This document shows positions 34,493 to 49,000 of a stretch of DNA of 64,000 nucleotides, one piece after another. The translations under genes and the position numbers were made by a program. Below the pieces are notes generated by a model. That model searched no databases. It was not told where the DNA came from and saw only the letters and a list, made by a program, of their open reading frames with translations. The DNA comes from Eremophila alpestris peregrina (taxonomy: Eukaryota > Chordata > Aves > Passeriformes > Alaudidae): the NCBI GenBank assembly GCA_009792885.1, contig WMCF01000031.1:2209437-2273436 (forward strand). The letters run 5' to 3'. Every line of letters starts with the position of its first letter. The first letter of the stretch is position 1.

Positions 34493-37189
34493 TCAAACTG
34501 TTTACTTTTAGGATCAGACATTCATCAGGGTTTGGCTTTTGTTTCAGCTGGTGTCAGATAATAACAGCACCACGTTTTCAGTTGGCTCCTAACAAAACTC
34601 TGCACTGTTCATGACAGGTCCCAGGGCTGACACTGGCCTCTTCTTAGGAGAGGGAATTCTCATGGACCTGATGCTACCAGCCTTGCTGGCAGATCACATA
34701 CCTGGGGGCACTCAGCAGTACCTTCTGGAGTGAATCACATCTGTAATTCACCAGTAGCATCAGGAAATCACTGGGGAGAAGTGCAAGTTACTCCTTCCTC
34801 TCATGTCTAGGAGCTGAGCCAGGCAACACCCCAAATTATCAGGGCTGCAGGGGATAAAGCAGAAGTCTCCTGTCCATGTACCCCATTAACCTGTCAAGGA
34901 ACTGATAAAAAAAAATTAAATCACACTTTAAAACTGCTAAGGCAAATTGCTACTGAACAAAACTTATAGCCAAGTTTATGATTTACCTACTTCTCCACTG
35001 AGTGGTGTTAGGGAATAATGATGTACAGGACCAAAAATGAAGGTACAGGTTCAGGCTTCTGCAGTGCAAAGTGAAGTTGCAAAATGTAGACTTGGTTTAG
35101 CTTAATGAAAACAAAGGAAGCACTTCAAGAGCACATCTGTTTGCAAAGGAGTTTTTCCCTTCCCAGAATAACATACCAGGGTCAGAAAGTTGCAATGTTT
35201 TAAGGAGCTCTGATGGGAGCAGCAGTTTCCATGGCAGGCAGAGGGAGCTGGGGTCTGAACACAGGATACTGCTGTTGTCACCAGGGAACAGCAGGAGGGC
35301 AGGGCTCAGCACCAGCACCTGCCAGTCTCCACCTGGAACATGCTGTACCAGGCAGGACAGATTAAAAGATACACTGGAGCCTGCCATGATGTGGCCTTTC
35401 ATCACACAGCTCTGGGATTGGAGATGGCTGCCAACTGTTAGGGCCCGCTGACCTATTTAATAAAAAAAGATCAAACCTACAACCCTCAGCAATTGTGTCT
35501 GTTATCTGATGTAAATGGGAACAGTGGCACAGCACTACAGGCCATGGGCAGCCCTTGAACCAGATGTTGCATTGCCAAGGCAAAGGCAGAGGCTCAGACT
35601 TGTGGAGAGAGGGTGTGTGAAAGAAAAGCTGCTCCTCTCTCCCAGCTCTGAAAATGATCTTGCTGCTCTGCAAGGCAGGCATGCCTGAGTCCTAATAATC
35701 TCAGGAATCAGCTAAAGCTGGAAGCTACTGCCACGTTTTAAAGCACATTTAACCTCTAGTTTGGGTCTGGCAAATGCTAGGGTGTGGTGGGATGTGTTGC
35801 TATAGAAGTATAAAACCCTGAGTAACTACTAGCTGCTTTTGGGAGACAGCATGGCTTTGTAGCTTGCTTCAGCAGAACTAAAGCATATATTGTAGTATTC
35901 AATTCTCTTGCATTTGGAGCTGTCATCTAATGTGAAGCATCCTAGGTCAGCTCAAGAACTTAGGTCAGTAGTTGTCAGTGTGGAGAATTAATTCTTCTTC
36001 TTGATTTTATGAGTAAATTGTGCCAAATTGTCAACATATTAGAGTAGTGCCAGATGAAGACCTAGCAAGTTTTTAAAATAGATGTTCTCTACTAGCATTA
36101 AAATTTTTATTATTAAAAGAGTTTTTTTACAACATACATGCATGAGATCCATCTAAACTTAAAAAATATTTTGAAAAAAAATAAATTCCTAATTTTTTTT
36201 TTTTAGTCCCTGTGGCTTACAGCTCATCAGAGCCATGAGTGAGGAAAATGCAAATCCCAGCACACAGCAAAGGGAACTCAGTGATAAAAGAGGGAGAGTG
36301 GAGTGGACTGACAGTGACAATTTGGGGGTATTGCTGAGAACAAGATGAACCCACTGAAAAAATGGTAACTTTATATTGAAATTATGGGACTTTGGATCAA
36401 GGACTACAAAGAAGGTTGAACTCCCTGATCCAGGCAGCTCTCCTCAGACCACTGCTGTATTTTCTCTGTGGGCTGCAGCAACAAGCCTGAACAATTCAAC
36501 TCATTTCCAGCCCAGCCTGGCTATTCAGTTTGTAGGTGTTTGCATCTCCTTCCATTGTGTCAGCTGGCTGGTGTTGCTCTTCAGAAGGATGCCAGGTGGC
36601 TGGTGCTTTAGCCAACCTGATTTCCAGATAACTGGCTTTTGTAGATACCTCTTTAATTAAAATTAAAAAATATATGTAAAGGACAAGTTTATCATCTGCT
36701 AACACGTGCCATGGTTGTCTCTCAGTCAATCAGCATGCAGCAGACAGAGCTCCAGACTTCTCTTCCACACCACCAGTATCCAGAAGGAAAAAAATCACTC
36801 CATCTGCAAAAGTGATCAGACCCTCGTGCTTCCCAGCATAAATTCCCATTTACAGGATCCAGTGCCCTCTGCTGAGGAGAACCAAACTAAGCATTAATGT
36901 GTCCCAGGCCCACAGAGGCACTGTTCAGGTAGAGCAGTATGGAGCAGAACAGTTGGAAGTTCACCTCCACACCCACCCCTTGTCCCATCTGCCCCCCGTG
37001 CTTCCAGGTCACTGCAAAGCAGCACACGGAAAGCATCGGGGGGCTGTGAGGAGAGGAACATGTCCCTTTCTGCAAAGGGAAATCCATGTGGACGTATGGT
37101 AGTCATGAAAAGAGTTGGACTAGCAACCTTGGCAGGCTGGAGCAGAACAGAACTGTTGCTGCTTTGCCTTGATGTGTATTTACAATAAC

Positions 37190-37520
37190 CTGCTGGGCTC
37201 CAGCTCAGTGTTTTATCTGGGAGCAGCCGCCGGCGCTCTGCGCCCGGGTTCCGTCTCATTGCTGCACTGACATATTTACACACAGGCTGGGGCCTGGGCA
37301 GCTGTGAATCAGGGGCCATATATCAACAGAGGAAAAAGGGATGCAAAGATGAATTTTATGGAATATTTTCCATTTTTCTTTGACTTGGTTGTGCGTTTTG
37401 CTACGGCCCATTGGGCACTCACTCAGCACTTGGACACTTTGCTCCGTGCAGTCTCGCCTCTATTTCTAATTGTGTCTACATGCCAAGCCAAGCCCAGTAC
37501 CTGAGGCAGCCTGCAGGGAA
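37190..37520. promoter_or_regulatory. Small CpG cluster and adjacent unique block
   Basis: GCAGCCGCCGGCGCTCTGCG near 37224 is a short CpG-rich island in otherwise AT-rich DNA. It is followed at 37360 by ATGGAATATTTTCCAT, a perfect palindrome, and by non-repetitive sequence. It could be a small regulatory element. There is no gene evidence. Confidence 0.28.
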
Positions 37521-38939
37521 ATGGAGATTGAAAAAAAAGAAGGTGGTGGGTGGGAGGGAAATTTCCTGCCCTTCAGTGGCATATACCATGGGAAAGAAAA
37601 TCATGTAAGTCACCAGTCTTTTCTGAGTCCTGGAGGACACCTCTTACATTTGAGTGCCAAAGTGAGAGGAAATATTTCCACTAATTTGTGAGAGAAAATA
37701 ATCAAGACTCTTTTGCAGTTTCAAGAGGTTGTCTCATCTTTGATTTCTTCTTTGGGCAATGAAAAGGGTTAATTCCTCACAGTGTTGACTCAGTCCTTTC
37801 CTTTTTCCCAGTGGCTGACTAATAAGCTAGATGTGTTGACTCTGTTTATAAAGACAAGCTTTGGACATATTATTGATGATATTGTGTGTGCAATAACATT
37901 AGAAAACAAACACAGAGGCACCTGGGAAGTCTGAAGGCATCTTCTGGCCTTTCTGGGCTGACAACACAGAGTGGCCCTCCAACATTTCCATGTGGAAAAA
38001 CACTATCTAGCACAAGAGAGTTTACTTTGAGTGACCCTCTTGACTTTCAAACAGTAAGATTCAGGACTGTTACAAAGCTGAAAACTTGTTTTATAAGAAC
38101 AGGTCATTGCTCAACCAGCTGAAGTGGAGGAAAAAAAGGGATTCCAGAGAAACAATTGGAAATGAAAACTGGAGATTTGAATGGAATAACAGCTGGTGTC
38201 TTTGCTGTGGCACTGACATCCTAACAAAGGATGTAAAAGTTTTTTCCCTTATGTTTTTGCAAGGCAGAGATGAGAAGAGAGCATTGTTTGTTTTATTCAT
38301 TTGTCTTAGAGCCCCATGAGCATTAAGAAGTCACTGCAAGTACTTACCCAAGTCTCAGGTTCATCCCATTGGGAACTTAGTGCTGCCTTGATAGCCCATG
38401 TGAGATCCAAACCAGCACGTGGAAGTGCTTATTTCCCTCTATTGTCTGTTTAGGAGGTTTAGGGGAGTGAGGCACAATTCTGTTATGTCACCATGGTATA
38501 GTCTGAAAGCCAGGCAGGCCTCATTGGTCACCTGGAGGTACTGCTCAGCACAGATGTGCACAAGGCCTCACCTCAGAGCTTTGTCAGGCTTTGTGCAGGT
38601 GTCCCATCCCAAGTGCCACAATGCAGGCACAACAAACAACACGTCATACTGCTGCTGAACCATAGAATTTTTCTGGCACAGCTGTGTTTAAATGGAGCTG
38701 AATCAAGGTAATCTCACCCTTGGATCAAGAGCCATCAGGTCCCAGGAAGAGATCTGCTCCACTGAGTAAAATGTCTGTCAGTACTGCTGCAGAATCTTCT
38801 CAGATGGTTCTTTGGAACTCTCTTCTCTGGATGGTTTCGTTACCTGCACTCGAGCAGCTGAAGTGGCACTGGGAAGGAGCACCTGAGGTCATCAAACTCA
38901 GAGCTCAGCAGGGGCCTGGCAGGGATAAAAAAACAGTCA

Positions 38940-39035
38940 CCACTTTCAGCTTGGACATGGGGATCATTTAGTGACTCACCCAAGATCACACAGATGGTGC
39001 TTATACCAAGAATTAGACCCACCAAGCCATCCAAC
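38940..39035 (+). mobile_element. MIR-like ancient SINE fragment
   Basis: Contains acatggggatcatttagtga and ctcacccaagatcacacaga, then tggtgcttataccaagaatt and agaccc. This parallels the MIR segment gtgacttgcccaaggtcaca, cagctagtaagtggcagagc, gattcgaaccc. It is short and diverged. Confidence 0.5.
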
Positions 39036-41689
39036 ACCTCTGGATTATTCATTGAGGATTACAGTCCATTTAGGAGTCTCTTTTAATATATAAATGTAGG
39101 ATATGGAGCTATGATGGAATGGTAAATTAAATACTGAGAAGTCTGTCACATCTCTGTTCAAAGCAGGCTAACATTTCATGTAAGGAATTACATGCTTCAG
39201 ACAGTTGCAATCATCTTCTGCAGAAATAATTTAAGCTTACTTCATCTGTTGTATTCTGATTTAAATTTTTATTGGAAATATAAATACCTATGTCGGTCAC
39301 CAAACCAAATAAAACAAACATATTGAGTAGGGTCTATTATAGACTAATATGGAAACAAATAATCTGCAAGTCTGGTTTTATTTATAAGCTTATTTGAGTT
39401 TTTACTCTAGGCTCATATTAATCGGGTTTGTGGTTTCCACATCTGTACTGCTGATGCCCAGTGCAGACAGCATGCCAAGTCAGACCTGGGCATCCTCCAA
39501 GCTCTAAATGGAAAACAGATGCCTCAACTCCAGCTACCTCAAGACAAGCAGGGCAAGTAACCTACCAAGTAACCACAGCGGGTGCAGCAGGCAAAGCAAA
39601 GCTCTGGGGAGCTCTCTGAGGTGCCTGCTTGCAAGTTTCTTGCTTCTGACTTGCTCCAGGGGCAGCCAGACTGCCGCCTGTATTGTATTTGCTCTCTCTG
39701 ATGATCAAGAGATACCAATTCCCTTCACAGCCTCCCTTTCCTCGAGCTGTAGCTAGGAATTCCCAGACTGGACCAGTTAGTTCACAGTGTCAGCCAGTAA
39801 TACATATTCTAGAGGAAGATGGAAGAACTCCTGCAGATGGTGGTAATGCAGGATGAATTCTTTCCAGAACCCTTGATTATTTTTAATATTTATAAAAAGC
39901 ATTTCGAATGTTCACAAAAGCCATAAATATATATAAAAAAATGCCCATGCCCCTTGTCAAGCCAAAATGGATCCAGCTGTTCTGCGGTGCTGGTCTCTGA
40001 TTGCGGAGAATCCCTGCATTAATGAAAGATGTATAAAGGGAATCCCAAACTGGAAATATGATCTCTGCTCAAAACTGTTCAACTATTAAAGAATTTTTCA
40101 TGGAAGTACATCAACACAAAGCTGATTCTCAAGATGGCTGAGATCCAGTCCTGAGAACCCATCTCCATGAGGGCATCTACACTGCTTGCAGATCTCTTTC
40201 AGAGCAAGCTGCTTCCAGACAAACTTTGCTTTGTGCTGGTACACGGCCAGAGCTTTGTGCCAGTGTAGCTACATCATTGCAAATCCATTCCCTAAGGCCC
40301 AAGAGAACCTCAGTGCAGTAGGAATGCCAGACCTGCTTCTTCTCTAAGCACAGGAGGGAGACCAGTTTGAGAACTGGAGCAAAATCACACACATGGCAGT
40401 AAGGAGAGAAAAAGAAGCAGTGTCGGCGGTGCAAACACTAAAAATTTGGCAGAAGCATTCAAATTTATTCCTTGTGTACCCTCTGATGGCCATCAAGCAG
40501 CCTCTGCCACCTGTAGCAATTATCTTTCCTGACAATTTTGACCAAGGGATGCATTGCATCCTGTGCCTTAGAATATGTTTTATTAAGTTATTATAGCATC
40601 TGTGTGCTGGTCATACAGCAAAGCCAAGATTTGCTTTAAGAATTCAGAGCAGGAAAAGGGGGATATTGTGGAGGGGATAAAAAATTAACAGAACCTCAGT
40701 GCCCCAACCATGGGGAAGGGAATCACTCTGTGATCCATCATAATCCTCCTCAGAGAGCTGCTCTGCCCCCAGCATGGCTGCTCCACTGGCTCCCAGGCAG
40801 AGGCAATTCTTAGGAAACTGAGATGGCAAAAGCAGTGTCTGATAGCAGAGGGGCAGATCTGTCATCAGCACAGAAGGCAGTCATTCCTTGTCACAGTGAC
40901 TGGAGAAAAGAAGATGCAATTAACAATTAGCTTTGGTAAGAGAAGACAAAATCCTTAGAACAGTTTCTACTGCAGCAAATCAAGTCACAGACTTAGGAAT
41001 TAATGGTTCAAAGTCTTGGTTCTTGCTTTCCTAGATACACTAGAAGATGAAAGAGAGAGTGAATTTCTCCTGCCACTTCATTCTGGCTGGCTAAGAATTG
41101 AGGCTTAGCCATGGAAAAGGGCCAAGCTTGCAAGAGTTACAGGAAATGAGAATAGCTTTGCAGCATTTCCAAGCAATTTCAGCACACCTTCAGATTTGTA
41201 TTTTCTGCACACAACTCAGGCTTCTCACCCCAGAAAACAAAATGAGGCTTCTCAGTAGCTGTTGCATTATTCATTTCCAGGAGAGACTAGATTCACATGA
41301 TTCAGATTATCTGGAGATGTGCAAGGAATATAATGAACTTAGATATGCATAAAAGCAGTGCTTGTGGTGCAAAGTCAGGTATCTTCCTCTCTCTAAGACA
41401 TCTTGTGTGTGGATTATGTCAGACTCTCACATGACATTAAAGAACCTCCTTCTATTATTTCACAGTCCACAGGTGCATGAGACCAAATCCAGCACAGCCT
41501 ACTGGCCTAGCTCAACATCCTGTACAGCACTGCCAGCCATTCTCTCCTCCCTCCTTCCCAATCACTTCGGTTCTTTGTGCCCTACAATAATTTCCTCTTC
41601 TAGTCTCTCTTTTTTTCTCCTTTGTCCAGAGCACGCTACAAATTAAATGTGGTTGCAATGATTAATTTCACAACTCACACCTAATTTGA

Positions 41690-42180
41690 CCCTAATAACT
41701 TCGCCTGAAAAAGGGACAACTCCTTGTTGATCCAGACAACTTATCACCCCATGACAATTAAAAGGGAGAGCTGGTTATCAGCTGGGAGATGCCCATTAGT
41801 ATTTTCACAGGCACTGTCGGGAGGTCCCTTATCAAGCTGGGTGAGAGCTGGCATGTACTCCAGGCATGCAGGGGGAGGCAGATTGCTTTCAGCCTGCAAG
41901 GCCACACAATATGGGAAGTGGTGGCTTGAAAGAGGAGTGGAAGAATGACAGATGGTTTGTGCCTGTGCGTTTCTTTGGAGGACACCGGGCTCCCGCCATG
42001 GGAACAGCGTGGACAGTAAAGGCAGCGACTCCATGTGAAGAGTGACAAAGCAAGTCAGCCACGGATGGCCCGTGGGAGGCCAGAGGAAATGCACCATTAG
42101 TCAAAGTTGGAGGAAAAATAAAATGCGATGACAACTGGGCCATTCATGTGCTTCCCCTTCAAGGATTGGCCAGGCCCTTC
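41690..42180. promoter_or_regulatory. Candidate regulatory block with three GATA motifs
   Basis: Unique, moderately GC-rich sequence with TTATCA (TGATAA on the minus strand) at 41741, 41775 and 41829, i.e. three GATA-type sites within 94 bp. CpG-containing unique words follow (ACACCGGGCTCCCGCCATGG at about 41985). Open frames on both strands are unremarkable. Enhancer function is inferred only. Confidence 0.3.
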
Positions 42181-45100
42181 ACAACTCAAAAGACTCAAGT
42201 ATCAGCTTCTTTTTCTCTTCAGCCAGGCTAATGTGCACTGGCAGGGTCTGAGGAACTCCCCTGTCACTTACATTAATTCTTATCTTGTTGTTCTTGGCTA
42301 CACTTCACTGAAGTACAGTGAGGGAGAGTACTTCAATCAATAACGTAGATCCAAGGGGGCACCCCCCTCTGCTGTTCCTAGGGATCAACATAATAGCTTG
42401 GAGCAAATGTTCACCCAACTTGTGAACTTGGGAAACGTTAGGACTTCCAGAATTAGAGCATAAGACAATGAGGTGGCCTCACAAGGATGTTTAAGCCCAC
42501 ACACGAACAATCTCATCACTCCAGGGCAGCTTTTTGCACTTTGAGAGTTTGCTACTCAATACTAAAAACTGCAAGACCTCGGAGTTCCCTCTCAGTAACA
42601 TCAGTGACAAAAAAGGCAGCTTTGCATTTCACAAGCAAATTTCATCAGATATTCAACTTTGCCACTGTCATGGGAACCCTGAGGCACTGCTGTCACAGCT
42701 TGTGCATCTGATGCATTTTGTCATTAAGGAAAGATGATGCCCTTCAGAAGGTCCAGCTGTAAACATGCACAAATTCTTGGTCTCTCATTCTTCAAGGGGG
42801 ACAATACCACAGCTATGGACAGGATTTATTTAGAATTGCCTCCTCTGGAGCTATGGCCTTTCCAGATTTGGGAAGTACAAGGGAGTTGAAGGAAGATGCA
42901 AGCAGAAAATCCCAAAATGCTCTCTTATGAATACATTGGACTCTTACCCCATCTAAAGGGACTTCACTTATTAACACTTATATAGGGCTAAAAGTAGCTA
43001 AGTAAAATAGAATGAGCCTCTTGCAAAACGGTGGAACAAGAAAAATTCAAGAATAGCAATGAAATCCTTAATTAAGAAAGAGAACAGAAGTCCTGACCTG
43101 AAACTCTCAGAAACTCTGGATATACATAGAATGAACAAGGACAGAAATGCAAGCAAAGTCTGAAGTGTCAAGAGAACTCTCCTTATTCTCCTGTGTTTGA
43201 AATATGTCTAAGAAATAAAATCAATGAAAAGTAAAGAGGCAAAAATCAAAAGCTGCTGCCATGATTTAATTAATCACAGTATGGTGTAAATGAAATGAAT
43301 TTTAAAAATATCCTTTGCCAATCTAAGAGCCATTTCTTAAGTCTCCAAAGCAACCTGTGTTCTTTAAATTGCTTCCTGTCAGATGGTTAATAATTTCTGC
43401 TTTCTACATTAGAGGAGCCTTTCACCTAAAACAGCCAAACTGAACAGTGCCATCAGTGTGAACACCCTGCTGCCCAAACTGCTGTGCCTAACAACAGCTT
43501 CCCAATTATCCACGAGTCTACTGCCAGCAGAGCATTACTTGACTACATTTCTCTAAGGAAAATTGTGTTTCCTGATGTTTTCAGCTGTGTTTGTACAACT
43601 TGCCTTCGTGTGAAGTTGAAAATTAATGCACTTCCTCTTCATCCTTTGAGAGAGAGAAAAAAAGGAAGATTATCAAGATTAAATAAAAATGCCAAAGCTC
43701 AATCCTTTGTCCCTGTTGCACAAAGGTTTAAATAAAGATTTCTGAGCTCAACCTCCTGCTTAAAGCTAAAAGCTGCTTTCTAACCTGTTGCTCTGACACA
43801 GTATGAACAGAATATTGGTTGGCTGCATTACAGTTCATTCACATATTAGAAAAAGATAAAAGTAAAACAAGCTTTCAATTTTAACTGTCTTGTTGGGAGT
43901 ATACCATGGAAAAATGCATTTGGGACTTTCCTCACAAAGAGCCAACAAAGAAACGAACATTTATTTATTTTCTCAATTTTTGTTTAAGTCTAAAGCCTGT
44001 CTTTTTCACAGTTTTCTTTCCCTTGATACTGTATTTTACCGGAGTTACAAAATATTGTAATAGACAAGGACTGAAAATGTATCTATAGTTTAGATTTGTT
44101 TGAGTTATGTTACCACCTAGCTAATTCCTTGCAGAGCCTTGGGAAAAAGAGTCTCCTTGTGAAAGATTTAAGTAGAGGGATCTTGGTCTTTGGCTTTTTG
44201 CTGAAACAAGGAATAACAAGCCTGATTCCCCTATTGCTTTAAAGTAAAGGGCAGGAGGACAGAAAAAACACAACAGTCTTTCTGGTCTCTGCATGATCTG
44301 AAAGAAAACAGGGCACGAGGTGCAGTAAGGGTATAGTTCATCTTTCACAGAGTATAACGGCTTTCCTTAAATAAATGTATTAACATATTGGACATACTCT
44401 ATATTACAAACTGCTGAGACTTCTACCTGGAAAAATTTCCCCCCACCCCCTCCTTGGAGATGCTGGTTCTGACAGGCTGCAACTCCCAATATCTCTACCC
44501 AGCTAACAATGCACAGCACCTTGTTCAAACAAGACTGGTCTTCATTTCACACTCCCCCCAGGGAACATCCACTTTTCTCTTCATACTATATCTTTCTGAC
44601 TGATGCAATCAGATTCTGGAATCCTGCCTTATTAGTTTATATTCCAGCTTCTTAGGGAATGATGTTAATTTTCCATTGTAGGACCAGAAGATTTAAGATG
44701 TGCTAGATCTTGTCTATAAGAAACAACAAAAAAAAAATGGCACACAATGTACCATGCTCAGAAATGGACTACAGTGAACAGTATTCCTTGCACAGAAAGT
44801 CTAGGGGTTCCAAAAAAAGACACTCCCCTCAGTCCAAAAGTGCCTGAAGCAAGATATTTTACGATTACATTATGAACAAATAAATGTGCATTTTTTTACT
44901 TATTCACCTGAGATATTCCACTTAATTTCTTCATCAGTTCACCATCATGATTGTTTTCTTCCTAGATCTGTGGTTTACTGAGCCTTTACACTGTGATGGC
45001 CAAAGACTTCCATTATATCCATTGATTATATCCATATATCCAAATATTAGATAATTTGCTTTTGTTTCCCACAGCAAATAGGATCCCATTTGTGTCCCAA

Positions 45101-46068
45101 ACAGAATGTCAGTAGTTGGAATGATGTTTTCTTAAGGTGCATATGAGATTAAAGACTGAAATCAGATGCAGTGTTGCCAAAGCCTTTGTAATATGCATGT
45201 TTTTCATGGCAAGATGATTGACAAGAATTGCAGTAAGGTGCTGAAGGGGATATTTCACCTGGCCCATCAAAATTCAGTGTAGAGGATTAGAACTAAGAAG
45301 AGCTGACAATATTGACTTTGAGTACCACAACGGAAACATAATTAGCTCTTTGACATGTAGTGGACAGAAATATTCCATTTTTTAAAAAATCAGTTAGAGT
45401 AATTACAGCATATCTGTTGCATGCTGCCCTGGGAAAAAGGAATAAAAAAAAAAAGAGAAAGAAAAAAAGGTCTGCTCTGCTGTTTCCTCTTTTCCCAGTA
45501 AAATCCAAGTTTGGCACTAGAATAAATGCATACAAACCCAGCCTTTCTGTTGGAAGAACATCAGGAAAACTTTGTGCATTAAAAAACCTCTCTTAAAAGA
45601 GAGCACACAGATCTGAAAGAATGAAAAAGTCAATGAATTTTATACGTTTACGTATTGCAAGTTTAGGTATTGCAAAACAAACTGTCTGCACTATGCTTAT
45701 TAAAGGCATATTTCATTGCCTAATCATAGATGTCTATTGTACCTTTTATGTTTTGAATCATAATTGCAGCCTGTTCCCCAACTGTAATAACGAAAGACAT
45801 TTTGGCATATGCTTACACTGATTCCCCTTTAACAAAGCACTTAAGACACATACTTGCATCCCACAGAAATTAATGGTCAGCCTTAACTTTGAGTACACTG
45901 ATGTCACTGGCATTTATACAAATGGCAATTTATATGGGCACAGAATTGCTAGACAGACATGAGCCTCTGAAGAGAACTCTTCAAACTCTTTACAATACTC
46001 AACTGCTCTGCTCAGAAACACTGTGGCATCCATGGTTTTTATGTTTTTGTCAGAATAACTGTGCTAGC

Positions 46069-46084
46069 AAAAAAAAAAAAAAAA
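46069..46084 (+). repeat. Poly(A) run
   Basis: About 15 A in a row after TGCTAGC. No retroposon body is recognised. Confidence 0.85.
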
Positions 46085-49000
46085 GTGTATATGTTGTACT
46101 GAAGTATCTTTTCCAGCTCCTGGTCTGGAATAATCTAAACTGTAGAAACAATTTGCAGTAGGTGTAACAAAATACAGTACTTGCAGAAATGGAAAGGACA
46201 AAACTTAATTGGACACAACACCTTGAGAACAAGCTGTTATTAGGTATAATATAGATAATGCAGTAAATTCTATTCCAAATTTATTTTATCTGTATGCTTG
46301 TCTGTTATTCTTTTTGCTTTGGGATTAATTGGTATATGAAAATAAGCAAAAAATAATCAAGAATTAAGCTTACCTTAGTCCCTTTTTTAGCCTCTGTTAC
46401 TAGCCATCCTAATTAGAATCTGCAATGAAATATTTCAGGAAATTAAAACAGATTAAAAATGCAGAAATAGAAATGCCTTTACATAAAGTCAATATTCATT
46501 CTCTGCATCCAATCCAGGGCATATACTGAGGCAATATTAAACTACCCTGTTTCAGTATCACCTGAATTAATGGGAACTTCTCATCAAAATCAGAGGGCTT
46601 AAAGATAAAAAAGGAAATTGAGATTAATTGAACAATGCACTCCCCTTTTTTGACAGCAAAGTTTCTCAGAGTCCTAAATACATTTTGCTAGTCATTTCTC
46701 TATTAATTTTCTAATATTTTTACCTAACAGTACCCACAGCTACTAACTGGCTTTGTAGCTATGCATTTTCTCCACTGTGTACTTTTGACAAGACTTCAAA
46801 AGCATGTCAGTGTGCAGGGACAATGAAAATACCTGTTAGACCTCATTAGCTGGAGTAAACAAGACAATATCTGAAACCATACTTACCAAGTCTGCAGGTT
46901 CTCTTAATTTAAATTTAAAATAAGAGGCCATCCAGCCTGGAACAATCTCAGTGGTTATTCAGGTTACACACAGATACAGAGAGATATAAACATTTCCTCA
47001 ATAAAAGGTCTGAGTTTGTTTACTTCACTTGCTTAATACACACTTCAACCAAGAGAGACAGCATTAAGATCAAAAAATATATCTATTTTAAGCAGAAATC
47101 ATATGTACAAAATTAAGCAAGTGCAACCACACATTTACTAGAAAAAAATATTCTTTATTCATTAATTAATTCACAACACAATAAATAATTGGGATCATAC
47201 ATAGGAGGGACCCAGCAAAGCTCAGACTTGTTTGCACCACAGTGTGGTTTGACAAACAAATCCTCATCAGCTGGCATCCTAAGAAGCCTGACTACATTTT
47301 TTTTTGTATGTTTTCACATGCAATCAATAAGTTGCAAAGTACATCAAATTGTTTCAATTTACATTAGTCAGGCTTTTAAAAACAATTCTTAAGCACCATC
47401 CCTGGTGAATCCTTCAGGAAAAAAAGCACAATCACAATATTTGTCATTTATCCTGTCGTGCTGTTGATTCTGACATTGTTATGTAGGTGGGATTGTAGGT
47501 TTAGTTTTACTTCAGGGGGCAACAGCATTTTCCACTAAATGAGGAACAGAACCAGGCTGCTGTTGAAGAGACAGGAACAATTTCATGCAGGCCACTCAGC
47601 AATTCTAAAACCAAGACAGTTCTGTTTCTTCTGAAAACCATGACATGCCTTAGTTTCACACTCTATATACACTGAGGACATGTTTCCTTGAGATCTCTCT
47701 ATTTGCTGTCCCAAATATTTAATTTGAACTTTATGATGAATGAAATTAACTCATCTTTCCATTGATTTGTCTGTAAGGACAGACAAATCTGTCTGCTGGA
47801 TGCATTGGTGGGGCAAAGAGAAGCAGATTTTACATGGGTGAACACCAATGCTTTCATTTTTGAGAAACAAAAGGAACTAAAATAGGTTATCACAGGAAAG
47901 AAAATCTTGCATGCATAAATGTTAAGAGTTTTGTCAGAGGTGAGCTGTTTCTCACAGCAAAATCTCTATTAGGCTGTGTCTCCATATTTTGAAATATTAA
48001 GTAAAACATTTTAAGAAACTCTAATTTCCTCTGACCTCTTTTTTTGTAAATGGCTGAGGAAAATCTAGCAAGGATTTTGGCTGCATACTCATAAGGCCCT
48101 TTATTAAAGGAAACAAACTTCTGAATGTGCAGGTATGCACCTATTTATATTAAGGTTTCATCTTGTCTTCTAAAGGCAGCTTCAAAATTCAGGCATTGTT
48201 TCAACAACACTTCCAATCTAAATATTTCTTGTCAACTGCAAACTTAGGGATGACTTCACTGATAAAAAATATCATCAGCAGATCTGATAGGGAATGCCAC
48301 TTGTTCAACAGTATCACTTCTTTCTATTTTATGGACCAGAAATATGGACCAAAAAAAACCAAAATCAGGATATCTGTAGAGAAAACATTTAGAATTTCTT
48401 GTGTTGTTAAGTTAAAAAAATTGAAAATTTAATACTGTCATATCAATTAGAGTGTGATAAATGCTGTTAAATCCTACTTTACAATGAAGTTTTAATCCCT
48501 TTTGTCTAATAGTTTCTCAGACTGGTACAATTCTCATGGTAAAAATTATTTCACACTTGATATAAACCATTTGTCTGTGTTGCTGCAGCAGTGAAATACC
48601 AAATAAAATTCAAATAGCAGATATATAAATAATCATCAGACTATTCCTCAAAACTGCAACAAGTTTGGAATGAAAAGAACAAATTCCACACATAAAACAC
48701 TGATATCAACTAACTACAAGAAGGATAGATTTTGTTTCACCTGAAGCTGGTCTCTTCCAATGGGCACTATTCTGCTGCAAAGGTGCAAGAAAACTGTGAC
48801 TGGGATTGAAATTCAGAGCAGTTTGATTGTGTTTGCCTTTGTCAGAACCTCCTTAACAGGGTTCTGCACAAGGAGCCTCACTCAGATTTGTTCCTCTCTT
48901 GCCACAGATGAGCCAGCACTTCCCCCTTCTGGAGAGCACGAAAATCAGCAGGAATTTACAACAGGGTAATGCTTTCTTACTTGGGCCAGTACACAAGAAA

